53,561 bases of DNA from Parafrankia elaeagni (lineage in GTDB: Bacteria; Actinomycetota; Actinomycetes; Frankiales; Frankiaceae). Of the stretch, positions 7,892-16,423 are shown piece after piece (position 1 is the first letter of the stretch; every line of letters starts with the position of its first letter). The notes under the pieces were generated by a model, which saw only the letters and a list, made by a program, of their open reading frames with translations, did no database searches and was not told where the DNA came from. The translations under genes and the position numbers were made by a program. Where the stretch lies: assembly GCF_000374165.1 (NCBI RefSeq), contig NZ_KB893750.1:3100-56660 (forward strand), in the 5' to 3' direction.

Positions 7892-9424
7892 ATGGGTTCA
7901 GTTCGCGAGATCGAGCGCAAGTACTCAGTGGACCCGGGGTTCGTTCTCCCCCGGCTGGCGGATGTGCCCGGAGTAGCCACGGCGCGCACCCGCCGGGCCG
8001 TCACGCTCGAAGCCGTCTACTACGACACCGACGACCTGCGGCTGGCCCGCAACCGCATCACGCTGCGCCGGCGCACCGGCGGGGCCGACGCCGGCTGGCA
8101 CCTCAAACTGCCGGTCGCCCCCGGAGCCCGCGACGAGATCCAGCGGCCGCTGGGCGGCGCCGGCCCGGTGCCGGAGGAGCTCACCGACCTCGTCACCGTG
8201 CACCTTCGCGGTGCCGAGCTGCGCCCTGTCGCCCGCGTGGTCACGCTGCGCACGGCCCGTCGCCTGCGTGACGCAGCCGGCGCCGACCTGGCCGAGGTCG
8301 TCGACGACCAGGTCTCCGCCACCACGATGGGCTCCACGATGGCCGCCCAGAAATGGCGCGAGATCGAGGTCGAGCTCGGCAGCGGCGCTCCCGGCCTGCT
8401 CGACGATGTCGAGCAGGTGCTGCTGTCCGCCGGCGCGGACCGGTCCGCCTCGTCGTCCAAACTGGCGCAGGTGCTCGGCCCCGCCCTCGACGCGGCGGCC
8501 GGTCCGGACGTCCCGGCGCCCCCCCGGAAGCTGCGCCGGCGCACTCCGGCCGGCACCGTCATCCGCGCCTATCTCATCGCGCAGGTCGAGGCGCTGCTGG
8601 CGACCGACCCGCGGGTCCGTCTGGACGCTCCGGACGCCGTTCACCGCATGCGGGTCGCCTGCCGCCGCACCCGCAGCACGCTGCGGACCTTCGCGCCCTT
8701 CTTCCCGGCCGATCTCGTCGGTCACCTCGACGGGGAGCTGCGGGACCTGGCCGGAGCACTGTCCGCCGCGCGCGACGCCGAGGTCCAGATCGCCTATTTC
8801 GCCGAGCGGCTCGACGCGGTCCCCGCCGACCTGGTCCGCGGGGACGTCACGGCGGTGATCAGCGGGCATCTCGCCGCCGACCAGACCGCCGCGCGGGAGC
8901 AGGCCCTCGCGATGCTGCGCAGCGAGCGGTACCTGACGCTCGTGCGGGACCTGCTCGCGCTCGTCAACAGCCCGCTGGTGGGGAAGGCGCGCAAGCCCGC
9001 GGAGAAGGTCCTGCCCGGCCTGCTGCGCGAGGCCGACCGCCGGCTGAGCCGCAAGGTGTCCCGGGCCGCCGCGCTGCCCGTCGGCACCGAGCGGGACGAG
9101 CTGCTGCACTCCGCCCGCAAGCAGGCGAAGCGGCTGCGCTACGCGGCCGAGGCGGTCGGCCCGGTCTACGGCGCGTCGGCGGCCGCGTTCGCCCGGCTGG
9201 CGGAGGAGATGCAGGAGCTGCTCGGCACCCATCAGGACGCGACGATCGCTCGCGACCTGCTGCAGGACTGGGGTGTGCGGGCGCAGGTGGCGGGCGAGTC
9301 GTCGGCCTTCACCCTCGGTGTGCTGTACGGGCTGGAGGAGCACCGGGCACGCACCGCGGAACGGGACTTCTTCGACCTGTGGCCGGCCGCCTCCGCGCGC
9401 CGCCACCGCCGCTGGTTCGGCTGA
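7892..9424 (+). CDS. CYTH and CHAD domain protein
   Basis: 510 residues. The N-terminal CYTH domain (residues 1 to about 200) starts with the family signature REIERKY and carries further charged tunnel residues (YYDTDDLRL, ITLRRR, WHLKLP). The C-terminal CHAD domain (about 230-505) has the conserved helices VHRMRVACRRTRSTLRTF and LHSARKQAKRLRYA. CYTH proteins bind or cleave triphosphates; CHAD binds polyphosphate, so a role in polyphosphate or nucleotide chemistry is likely. The ATG at 7892 is preceded by GAAGGGG at 7880-7886. The stop codon lies inside a tandem duplication. Confidence 0.9.
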   Translation: MGSVREIERKYSVDPGFVLPRLADVPGVATARTRRAVTLEAVYYDTDDLRLARNRITLRRRTGGADAGWHLKLPVAPGARDEIQRPLGGAGPVPEELTDLVTVHLRGAELRPVARVVTLRTARRLRDAAGADLAEVVDDQVSATTMGSTMAAQKWREIEVELGSGAPGLLDDVEQVLLSAGADRSASSSKLAQVLGPALDAAAGPDVPAPPRKLRRRTPAGTVIRAYLIAQVEALLATDPRVRLDAPDAVHRMRVACRRTRSTLRTFAPFFPADLVGHLDGELRDLAGALSAARDAEVQIAYFAERLDAVPADLVRGDVTAVISGHLAADQTAAREQALAMLRSERYLTLVRDLLALVNSPLVGKARKPAEKVLPGLLREADRRLSRKVSRAAALPVGTERDELLHSARKQAKRLRYAAEAVGPVYGASAAAFARLAEEMQELLGTHQDATIARDLLQDWGVRAQVAGESSAFTLGVLYGLEEHRARTAERDFFDLWPAASARRHRRWFG

Positions 9425-9462
9425 CCGAGTCGCTGGTTCGGCTGACCGAGTCGCTGGTCCGG
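9411..9462 (+). repeat. 21-bp tandem duplication across the stop codon of the CYTH-CHAD gene
   Basis: A 21-base unit at 9411-9431 (GCTGGTTCGG followed by CTGACCGAGTC, with the TGA stop at 9422-9424) is repeated exactly at 9432-9452. A truncated third copy follows at 9453-9462. A shorter repeat of GTCCGGACGGCCGAGCC type follows near 9457-9492. Confidence 0.93.
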
Positions 9463-9710
9463 ACGGCCGAGCCTCCGTCCGGACGGCCGAGCCGCTGAAA
9501 CTGCCGACCGCATCACCCCGTGTACGGGATGTCGGGCATGCGGTGTCGCAGGGCAAGCTCGATTCTTGATCATTATGTAGCGTCGTGTGCGTACCGCGCC
9601 GGGAAGACCCTCGGCGCGCGAGCGTCCTCGGCCGTGCGTGCCCGTGCGTGCCCGTGTCATGAGTGCCGTGTCATCAGTGCGCGGTGCCCTCGTCGACGAG
9701 GAGATGCCCG

Positions 9711-10760
9711 ATGACCGCTCCCGAAGCTCTCCCCACCACCCGGCTCGGCCGGACTGACATGTACGTCACCCGGGCCGGATTCGGTGCCTGGGCCATCGGC
9801 GGGGCTGACTGGGCGTTCGGCTGGGGCCCCCAGGACGACGTCGAGGCCGTCGAGGCGATCCGGGCGGCGGTGCGGGCCGGGGTCAACTGGATCGACACCG
9901 CCGCGGTCTACGGCCTCGGCCACTCCGAGGAGCTGGTCGGCCGGGCGCTGGCGGATCTGCCTGCGGCCGAGCGCCCGTACGTCTTCACGAAGTGCGGCCT
10001 CGCCTGGGACGTGAACGACCCCTCCCGCCGACCGGCCCGGGTCGGTGCACCGGACTCGATCCGCGCCGAGGCGGACGCCTCGCTGCGACGGCTGCGGGTC
10101 GAGCGCATCGACCTCTACCAGCTTCACTGGCCGCCGGAGGACGGAGCGTCGGTCGCGGACGCCGTGGGCACCCTCCACGAGCTCCGGGCCGCCGGCAAGA
10201 TCCGGGCGGTGGGTGTGTCGAACCTTTCGGTGAGCCAGCTGGAGGAGGCGGCCACGGTGGGCGGCGCCGACGTCCTGCAGCCGCCGTTCTCGCTCGTCAA
10301 CCGGCAGGCCGCGGCCGACCTGCTGCCGTACTGCGCGCTGCGCGACATCGGGGTGATCGTCTACAGCCCGATGCAGTCGGGGCTGCTGAGCGGCCGGTGG
10401 ACGCCCGAGCGGACCGCCTCGCTGCCGGCGGGTGACTGGCGCCGGGAAGCCGCCGAGTTCAACCCGCCCGCGCTGGACCGGAACCTGGCCCTGGTCGAGG
10501 CGCTCCGTCCGGTCGCGGCGCGGCACGACACGACCGTCGCCGCGGTCGCGGTGGCCTGGACGTTGTCCTTCGACGGAGTGACCGCCGCCATCGTCGGGGC
10601 TCGTCGCCCCGACCAGATCGACGCCTGGCTGCCGGCGGCCGGTGGGGTGACCCTCACTGCCGTCGATCTTGACGAGATTGCGGCTGCGATCGAGCGTTTC
10701 GGCGCCGGGGCGGGTCCGGCGCGGCAGAGCCCGGCCCTGCCCGGTAGTGCCCTTGTGTGA
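9711..10760 (+). CDS. Aldo/keto reductase
   Basis: 349 residues. NADPH-dependent reductase with the (beta/alpha)8 fold. Visible catalytic set: Asp and Tyr in WIDTAAVYGLGHSE, Lys in VFTKCG, His in LYQLHWPP. The coenzyme-site region IVGARRPDQID is near the C-terminus. The physiological substrate is unknown. The ATG at 9711 has GAGGAGA at 9698-9704; the nearby ATG at 9704 is out of frame. It appears to be a single gene; a 7-bp-arm palindrome lies 14 bases after the stop. Confidence 0.9.
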   Translation: MTAPEALPTTRLGRTDMYVTRAGFGAWAIGGADWAFGWGPQDDVEAVEAIRAAVRAGVNWIDTAAVYGLGHSEELVGRALADLPAAERPYVFTKCGLAWDVNDPSRRPARVGAPDSIRAEADASLRRLRVERIDLYQLHWPPEDGASVADAVGTLHELRAAGKIRAVGVSNLSVSQLEEAATVGGADVLQPPFSLVNRQAAADLLPYCALRDIGVIVYSPMQSGLLSGRWTPERTASLPAGDWRREAAEFNPPALDRNLALVEALRPVAARHDTTVAAVAVAWTLSFDGVTAAIVGARRPDQIDAWLPAAGGVTLTAVDLDEIAAAIERFGAGAGPARQSPALPGSALV

Positions 10761-10774
10761 GACACGAGGGGTGT

Positions 10775-10795
10775 TACTTCGGCAGCGGCGAAGTA
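10775..10795. other. Palindrome TACTTCG-N7-CGAAGTA after the reductase gene
   Basis: Perfect seven-base arms. A second palindrome, GAAGTGGACTTC, lies at 10879-10890. There is no T-run after either, so they are not simple terminators. They sit in the 313-bp stretch between the reductase and the cold-shock gene and could be part of the latter's control region. Nothing else was recognised between 10761 and 11073. Confidence 0.4.
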
Positions 10796-11073
10796 GCGTT
10801 CAACTGGCCGCTCGGCTTCGGCACGGTGGACTGTGAGACACCGGGGCGACGCAGTGGACGTTCGCAATGCCGAGCCGTGAAGTGGACTTCTTCTGCTGGA
10901 GGACTCCCGTCCGGGGCCGCATCCGTGTAGCGTCAGGCGTGGCCGGTGTTCGTCGGTTCGTGGCTCAACCGAGACACAGCGGAACAACGCGGCGGCGAAT
11001 CGCATCGCCGACGCGGTTAGGCCCGGGGCCCGCGCGGTGCGGGTCCTGACTGCACCAGCAGGGAGAACGGCAC

Positions 11074-11277
11074 GTGGCTCAGGGCACGGTGAAATGGTTC
11101 AACTCGGAGAAGGGCTTCGGCTTCATCTCCGTGGACGGCGGCGGGTCTGACGTCTTCGTCCACTACAGCGCAATCGTGATGGACGGCTACAAGGCACTCG
11201 AGGAGGGCCAGCGGGTCGAGTTCCAGGTGACCCAGGGCCAGAAGGGCCCGCAGGCCGACGCCGTCCGCGTCGTCTGA
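11074..11277 (+). CDS. Cold-shock domain protein (CspA family)
   Basis: 67 residues, the standard single cold-shock domain. RNP1 (KGFGFISV) and RNP2 (DVFVHYSAI) are intact, and [13 protein letters not shown] is the canonical start. It binds single-stranded RNA/DNA and acts as an RNA chaperone. The GTG at 11074 has AGGGAGA about eight bases upstream. A long untranslated leader is typical of such genes, and the 313-bp upstream gap allows one. A stem-loop follows the stop. Confidence 0.95.
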   Translation: MAQGTVKWFNSEKGFGFISVDGGGSDVFVHYSAIVMDGYKALEEGQRVEFQVTQGQKGPQADAVRVV

Positions 11278-11307
11278 GCCACGAGTAGCAGTAGAACCAG
11301 AGTTGGG

Positions 11308-11352
11308 CAGCCCGTTCGTCGGATCACTCCGGGGGGCGGGCTGTCCGCTTTT
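11308..11352 (+). terminator. Probable terminator of the cold-shock gene
   Basis: Outer stem CAGCCCG (11308-11314) with CGGGCTG (11337-11343), inner stem CGGA-TCAC-TCCG, then TCCGCTTTT. It starts 30 bases after the stop codon. Confidence 0.65.
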
Positions 11353-11882
11353 CACAGGCTGTGCGCCCGTGATCTGTCTGGATCTGTCCGGTGCTGTCCT
11401 GCCTGCGTCTTCTGTGTGGCAGGCCGGGTGTTCACCGGAACGTGCTGGCTCGTGATCTGTCTCGGTGATCGCGTCGGTGGAACGAACATGTTCCGCTAAC
11501 ATGATCCGGGCTGATCCGGTCACAGGATTTGGATGAGACCCGCCCTCCGATGAATGGTGGGTGGGCTTCGTTCCCGGGTAGGTGCGTGCTTTTGTTGATC
11601 CGCTCCAAGCATCTCTCTGATTGCCCGGATCCGTAAAAGCTGATGCCTGGAATGCGCTTGGGCCGTACGTGGTTAACGGCTGTTCCGTGGTTAACGGCTG
11701 TTCATGGTCCGGTCAGCGCATCGCTATCACCTGAGTGCAGGGCTATCACCTGGTCGGCCGGCGGCAGTCGCATGCTCTGATTTGCCTCGTACCGCGGCCG
11801 GCGCCGTGACCGGCGCGGGGCCCCGCCGTGCGGGACAGGGCAGCTGTCCGCCCTGTCCCTGTGCCTGCCCCATCCCCGGGAC
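11353..11882. other. Gene-free stretch with short tandem repeats
   Basis: No convincing gene on either strand. It contains an exact 18-bp tandem repeat at 11668-11685 and 11686-11703 (each with GTTAAC), and GCTATCACCTG twice at 11723 and 11742, a 19-bp period. GAACATGTTC at 11484-11493 is a short palindrome. Several phrases around CGTGATCTGTCT recur near 11369 and 11452. The stretch lies between two convergent units (csp and asd). Confidence 0.5.
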
Positions 11883-12944
11883 TCAGCCGCCGGCGAGGAA
11901 CTCGGCGATCTGCAGGGTGTTGAGCGCCGCGCCCTTGCGCAGGTTGTCCCCACAGACGAACAGAGCGATCTCGTGCGGATCGTCCGGCGACTGCCGGATA
12001 CGCCCGACCCAGGTCGGGTCCGTGCCCACCACATCCGCCGGGGTCGGGAACTCGCCCGCGGACGGATCATCCAGCACCGCCACCCCCGGCGCCGACGCCA
12101 GCACCTCCCGCGCCTGCCCGGCGGTGACCGGCTGGCCGAACCACGCGTGCACCGCCACCGCGTGCGTGGTGACCACCGGAACCCGCACGCAGGTCGCGGA
12201 GACCCGCAGGCCGGGCAGCCCGAGGATCTTCCGCGACTCGTTGCGGATCTTGAGCTCCTCGGAGGACCAGCCGCCGTCCTTCAGGGAGCCGGCCCACGGC
12301 ACCACGTTCAGCGCCAGCGGGGCCGGGAACGGCCCGAGGCCTTCCTCCCCGACGGCCTTGCGCACGTCACCGGCGGTCTGCCCCAGCTCCCGGGTGCCGC
12401 CGACCAGCCGCAGCTGGTCGTAGAGCGTGTCGATGCCGGACTGCCCGGCGCCGCTCGCCGCCTGGTAGGACGTGGCGACGAGCGACTCCAGGCCGAAGGC
12501 CCGGTGCAGCGCGCCGACCGCCACGATCATCGACAGCGTCGTGCAGTTCGGGTTCGCGATGATGCCGCGCGGCCGGTCAGCGACCGCGTCGGCGTTCACC
12601 TCCGGGACGACGAGGGGCACGTCCGGGTCCATGCGGAAGGCACCGGAGTTGTCCACCGCGACCGCGCCCCGCGCGGCGGCGACCGGAGCCCACTGCGCGG
12701 ACACCTCGTCCGGGACGTCGAAGACGGCGATGTCGACACCGTCGAACACCTCCGGGACCAGCGCCCGGACCGGCACGTCCTCGCCGCGCACGCGCAGCGT
12801 GCGGCCGGCCGAACGGGCGGAGGCCACCAGCCGGATCTCGCCCCACACGTCCGGGCGTTCGGTCAGCAGCGCGAGCATCACCGTGCCCACCGCCCCGGTC
12901 GCTCCCACCACGGCCAGCGTGGGGCGCTGGGGGATGTCGCTCAT
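11883..12944 (-). CDS. asd: Aspartate-semialdehyde dehydrogenase
   Basis: 353 residues. It reduces aspartyl phosphate to aspartate semialdehyde with NADPH, the second step to lysine, threonine, methionine and diaminopimelate. The Rossmann start LAVVGATGAVG and the active-site cysteine (Cys134 in IIANPNCTT) are present, as is the substrate region RVPVVTTHAVAVHAWF. ATG at 12944 with GGAGG five bases upstream. It follows lysC by 68 bp on the same strand, the usual actinobacterial operon. Confidence 0.96.
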   Translation of the reverse strand: MSDIPQRPTLAVVGATGAVGTVMLALLTERPDVWGEIRLVASARSAGRTLRVRGEDVPVRALVPEVFDGVDIAVFDVPDEVSAQWAPVAAARGAVAVDNSGAFRMDPDVPLVVPEVNADAVADRPRGIIANPNCTTLSMIVAVGALHRAFGLESLVATSYQAASGAGQSGIDTLYDQLRLVGGTRELGQTAGDVRKAVGEEGLGPFPAPLALNVVPWAGSLKDGGWSSEELKIRNESRKILGLPGLRVSATCVRVPVVTTHAVAVHAWFGQPVTAGQAREVLASAPGVAVLDDPSAGEFPTPADVVGTDPTWVGRIRQSPDDPHEIALFVCGDNLRKGAALNTLQIAEFLAGG

Positions 12945-13012
12945 GTCCTGCCTCCGGTACTCGTCCTGCGTGCCCTGCCAGTAGTTCTGCGTGCCCTGCG
13001 GTGCGGACCCGC

Positions 13013-13534
13013 TCAGCGGCCCGTGCCGGCGTACACGACGGCGCTCTCGTCCGGGTCGCCAAGTTCGAAGGCGGCATGGACGGCGCGGACCGCCACCGGC
13101 AGGTCCGTGTCACGCACGACCACCGAGATCCGGATCTCGGACGTCGAGATGATCTCGACGTTGACGCCGGCGTCGGCGAGAGACCCGAAGAACCGGGCGG
13201 ACACACCTGGATGCGACTTCATCCCGGCGCCGATCAGTGACAGCTTGCCGATGTGGTCGTCGTAGAGGGTGCGGTCGAAGCCGATCTGGCTGTGGACCTT
13301 CTCCAGCGCGGCGAGCGCGGTCTTCCCCTGGGTCTTCGGCAGGGTGAAGGAGATGTCCGTCCGCCCGGAACCGGCCACCGAGCCGACCTGGACGATCATG
13401 TCGAGGTTGACGTCGGCGTCGGCGACGGCGCGGAACACCGCGGCGGCCACACCCGGCTTGTCCGGGCAGCCCACGACGGTCACCTTCGCCTCGCTCAGGT
13501 CGTGCGCGACACCACGGATGATGGCCTGTTCCAC
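13013..13534 (-). CDS. Internal in-frame start: aspartate kinase beta (regulatory) subunit
   Basis: Inside lysC a GTG at 13534 is preceded by GGAGG (plus-strand complement at 13543-13547) with eight bases between. It is in frame at codon 250 and would give 173 residues starting [17 protein letters not shown], i.e. both ACT domains alone. Corynebacterium glutamicum and Bacillus LysC enzymes are known to be alpha2beta2 with beta made from such a start, at codon 250 in the former. The site is seen; use of it here is inferred. Confidence 0.7.
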   Translation of the reverse strand: MEQAIIRGVAHDLSEAKVTVVGCPDKPGVAAAVFRAVADADVNLDMIVQVGSVAGSGRTDISFTLPKTQGKTALAALEKVHSQIGFDRTLYDDHIGKLSLIGAGMKSHPGVSARFFGSLADAGVNVEIISTSEIRISVVVRDTDLPVAVRAVHAAFELGDPDESAVVYAGTGR

Positions 13535-14281
13535 GAGCTGTGCCTCCGGAGTCTCGATGACCCACGTGCCCGGCTTCGACGAGAACGAGGAGCGGACGTG
13601 CACGGGGACGCTGTACCGGCGGGCGTACTCGACGCACCGCAGCATGAGGACCTTCGCCCCGCAGGCCGCCATCTCCAGCATCTCCTCGTAGGAGATGCGG
13701 TCGATGCGGCGGGCGTCCGGGACGATGCGCGGATCGGCGCTGTACACGCCGTCCACGTCGGTGTAGATCTCGCAGACGTCGGCCTCCAGCGCGGCGGCGA
13801 GCGCCACGGCGGTGGTGTCGGAACCGCCCCGCCCCAGCGTGGTGATGTCCTTCGTGTCCTGGCTGACACCCTGGAAACCGGCGACGATGGCGATGGCGCC
13901 CTCGTCCAGCGCGGTGCGGATGCGGCCCGGGGTGACGTCGATGATGCGGGCCCTGCCGTGCACCGAGTCGGTGATCACGCCGGCCTGGGAGCCGGTGAAG
14001 GAGCGCGCCTCGGCGCCCAGCTTGGTGATCGCCATCGCGAGCAGGGCCATCGAGATCCGCTCGCCGGCGGTGAGCAGCATGTCCAGCTCACGGGCCGGCG
14101 GGAGCGGGCTCACCTGCTCGGCGAGGTCGAGCAGATCGTCGGTGGTGTCACCCATCGCGCTGACGACGACGACCACGTCGTTGCCGGCCCGGCGCGTCTC
14201 CACCATCCGTTCGGCCACCCGCTTGATGCGATCAGCGTCCGCGACCGAGGATCCGCCGAACTTCGCGACCAGGAGCGCCAT
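13013..14281 (-). CDS. lysC: Aspartate kinase
   Basis: 422 residues, matching the usual 421-residue actinobacterial enzyme. It phosphorylates aspartate, the committed step of the aspartate pathway. The kinase domain begins [13 protein letters not shown] and has the [21 protein letters not shown] nucleotide region; two ACT domains follow (from about residue 265), which bind lysine/threonine for feedback control. The ATG at 14281 is chosen because [10 protein letters not shown] is the conserved N-terminus; an upstream GTG-type extension would add 27 poorly conserved residues. Co-transcribed with asd. An internal start yields a beta subunit. Confidence 0.96.
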   Translation of the reverse strand: MALLVAKFGGSSVADADRIKRVAERMVETRRAGNDVVVVVSAMGDTTDDLLDLAEQVSPLPPARELDMLLTAGERISMALLAMAITKLGAEARSFTGSQAGVITDSVHGRARIIDVTPGRIRTALDEGAIAIVAGFQGVSQDTKDITTLGRGGSDTTAVALAAALEADVCEIYTDVDGVYSADPRIVPDARRIDRISYEEMLEMAACGAKVLMLRCVEYARRYSVPVHVRSSFSSKPGTWVIETPEAQLVEQAIIRGVAHDLSEAKVTVVGCPDKPGVAAAVFRAVADADVNLDMIVQVGSVAGSGRTDISFTLPKTQGKTALAALEKVHSQIGFDRTLYDDHIGKLSLIGAGMKSHPGVSARFFGSLADAGVNVEIISTSEIRISVVVRDTDLPVAVRAVHAAFELGDPDESAVVYAGTGR

Positions 14282-14551
14282 GGGTGCCAGATTACCGAGA
14301 CCGACGACACTTCCGCGCGGTTGCGAACCGTGACAACGGTCCCTGGTCGTCCCCCGGGCCACCTGCTGCCCGGACCGCGGGCCATTCTCGCGCCGTACCC
14401 CGGGGTGGCACGTGTGTCATCCGACCGACCGCCTGCCCGCCGGGTTCACGTTCGTGTGCAAGGGTGGCACGAGAAGTGACCGTGTTGGCCCGATGGTCCT
14501 CACCGTGGAGGATCGTCGGTGTAGAGGGATCCTTCAGGAAGGACATTCGTC

Positions 14552-15136
14552 ATGGCGATCAGCCTTGCCAAGGGCGGCAACGTCAGCCTCACGAAGCAGG
14601 CCGCCGAGGCGGGAACCGGAGCGCTGACCGCGCTCACCGTCGGGCTCGGGTGGGACGCCCGGACCACGACCGGCACCGACTTCGACCTCGACGCCTCCGC
14701 CATCGGCGTCAAGAGTGACGGGAAGGTGCTGTCCGACGGGCATTTCATCTTCTTCAACAACATGAAGAGCCCGGAGGGCGCCATCTCGCTCACCGGCGAC
14801 AACACCACCGGTGCCGGCGAGGGCGACGACGAGTCCATCAACATCGACCTGGGGCTGGTCCCGGCCGAGATCGACAAGATCGTCGTTCCGGTGTCGATCT
14901 ACGACGCGGCGAACCGGGCCCAGAACTTCGGCCAGGTGCGCAACGCCTACATCCGCGTGGTGGACCAGGCCGGCGCCGAGCTCGTCCGCTACGACCTCTC
15001 CGAGGACTACTCCGTCGAAACGGTCGTGATCTTCGGTGAGGTCTACCGCAACGGGGCGGACTGGAAGTTCCGCGCCGTCGGCCAGGGGCACAACGACCTC
15101 AGCGGCCTCGCCCGCGACCACGGCGTGAACGTCTGA
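14552..15136 (+). CDS. TerD-family stress protein
   Basis: 194 residues, the standard length. The N-terminus MAISLAKGGNVSLTK and the calcium-binding acidic clusters (DFDLDASA, SDGHFIFFNN, GEGDDESINIDL) are those of TerD/TerE proteins linked to tellurite and general stress. ATG at 14552 with AGGAAGG about eight bases upstream. Usually several ter genes cluster in actinobacteria; here it stands alone between lysC and an alcohol dehydrogenase. Confidence 0.95.
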   Translation: MAISLAKGGNVSLTKQAAEAGTGALTALTVGLGWDARTTTGTDFDLDASAIGVKSDGKVLSDGHFIFFNNMKSPEGAISLTGDNTTGAGEGDDESINIDLGLVPAEIDKIVVPVSIYDAANRAQNFGQVRNAYIRVVDQAGAELVRYDLSEDYSVETVVIFGEVYRNGADWKFRAVGQGHNDLSGLARDHGVNV

Positions 15137-15351
15137 CAGCCGGTTCCGCACCTTCCTGATCCCCGGATCCCACGGGCCCACGGGCCCACGGGCTCGCGGG
15201 ATCTGCGGATCGCCCGGCCTCGGGGCGCCCGGATGTCCCGGGCGCCCGTACAGGTCGCTGGGCGCTCGGGCGTCCGGTCGGGGACGACCGGGCCGGCCTG
15301 GCGTTGCCGTGGGTCCCTGCCCGGGGCCCGGCGCACGGGGGTGAGTGATCG

Positions 15352-16383
15352 ATGTTGGTCTGGCAGGTGGCCATCCCGGGGCCGATGGCCTCGGGCCCGC
15401 TGCGAGCGGTGGATCGCCCGGTGCCCGAACCCGGGCCCGGCCAGGTCCGGCTGAAGGTGGCCGCGTGCGGCGTGTGCCGGACGGATCTGCACCTCGCTGA
15501 GGGCGATCTCGCCCCGCGCCGCCCGCACACGGTGCCCGGCCATGAGGTCGTCGGCTACGTCGACGCGATCGGCCCGGCCCCGTCGACGAGGGCCGGTGGG
15601 GCGCAGCCCGCGGTGCGGCTGGGTGACCGGCTCGGCATCGCCTGGCTCGCCGGCACCGACGGGACGTGCGCCTACTGCCGCCGCGGGGCCGAGAACCTCT
15701 GCCCCGCGTCGGTCTACACCGGCTGGGACGTCGACGGAGGCTACGCGCAGTACGCCGTCGTTGATGCCACCTACGCCTACCCGCTGCCGGCCGGGTACAG
15801 CGACGGTGAGCTCGCCCCGCTGCTGTGCGCGGGCATCGTCGGTTACCGGGCGCTGCTGCGGGCGGATCTGCCGCCCGGCGGCCGGCTCGGTATCTACGGG
15901 TTCGGCGCGTCCGCCCACCTCGCGGCCCAGGTGGCGCTCGCCCAGGGCGCGATCGTCCACGTCATGACCCGCTCCGAGCGGGCCCGGCAGCTCGCCCTCG
16001 AGCTCGGCGCCGCCTCGGTGACCGGCGCCTACGACAGCCCGCCCGAGCCGCTCGACGCCGCCGTCCTGTTCGCTCCCGTCGGCGATCTCGTCCCGGCCGC
16101 GCTGGCGGCGCTGGACCGCGGCGGGACGCTGTCGATCGCCGGGATCCACCTGACCGACATCCCGCCCCTGAACTACCGGCGTCACCTGTTCCAGGAACGG
16201 ACGGTGCGCAGCACGACAGCCAACACCCGGGCCGACGGCCAGGAGTTCCTGGCCGTCGCCGCCCGGCACCGGCTGGCGGTCACCGTGACCCCGTACTCGC
16301 TGGCGCAGGCGGACCGGGCACTCGATGACCTGGCCCGGGACCGCGTCAACGGCGCAGCCGTCCTGTTCCCCGACGACGGCTGA
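15352..16383 (+). CDS. Zinc-dependent alcohol dehydrogenase
   Basis: 343 residues of the medium-chain dehydrogenase family. Catalytic zinc ligands: Cys in [10 protein letters not shown] and His in GHEVVGYV. The structural zinc loop is only partly visible as [12 protein letters not shown]. The Rossmann glycines are in [17 protein letters not shown]. It most resembles the AdhP/AdhA branch, which oxidises simple alcohols with NAD(P); the substrate is not fixed. ATG at 15352 preceded by GGGGGTGAG. The upstream gap holds three near-copies of CCCACGGG (15168-15195). It converges with the methyltransferase gene. Confidence 0.9.
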   Translation: MLVWQVAIPGPMASGPLRAVDRPVPEPGPGQVRLKVAACGVCRTDLHLAEGDLAPRRPHTVPGHEVVGYVDAIGPAPSTRAGGAQPAVRLGDRLGIAWLAGTDGTCAYCRRGAENLCPASVYTGWDVDGGYAQYAVVDATYAYPLPAGYSDGELAPLLCAGIVGYRALLRADLPPGGRLGIYGFGASAHLAAQVALAQGAIVHVMTRSERARQLALELGAASVTGAYDSPPEPLDAAVLFAPVGDLVPAALAALDRGGTLSIAGIHLTDIPPLNYRRHLFQERTVRSTTANTRADGQEFLAVAARHRLAVTVTPYSLAQADRALDDLARDRVNGAAVLFPDDG

Positions 16384-16423
16384 GCTCCCCTGGCGGGTGG
16401 GGCGGTCAGGGGGCGAGGGGCGG

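Noticed and set aside
10867-11049. Possible 60-residue gene before the cold-shock gene
   Set aside because: Arg/Ser-rich random-looking reading in the expected leader of csp, without a clear ribosome site.
11484-11493. GAACATGTTC, considered as a LexA/SOS box
   Set aside because: Actinobacterial LexA sites have four bases between GAAC and GTTC; here there are two, and no SOS gene follows.
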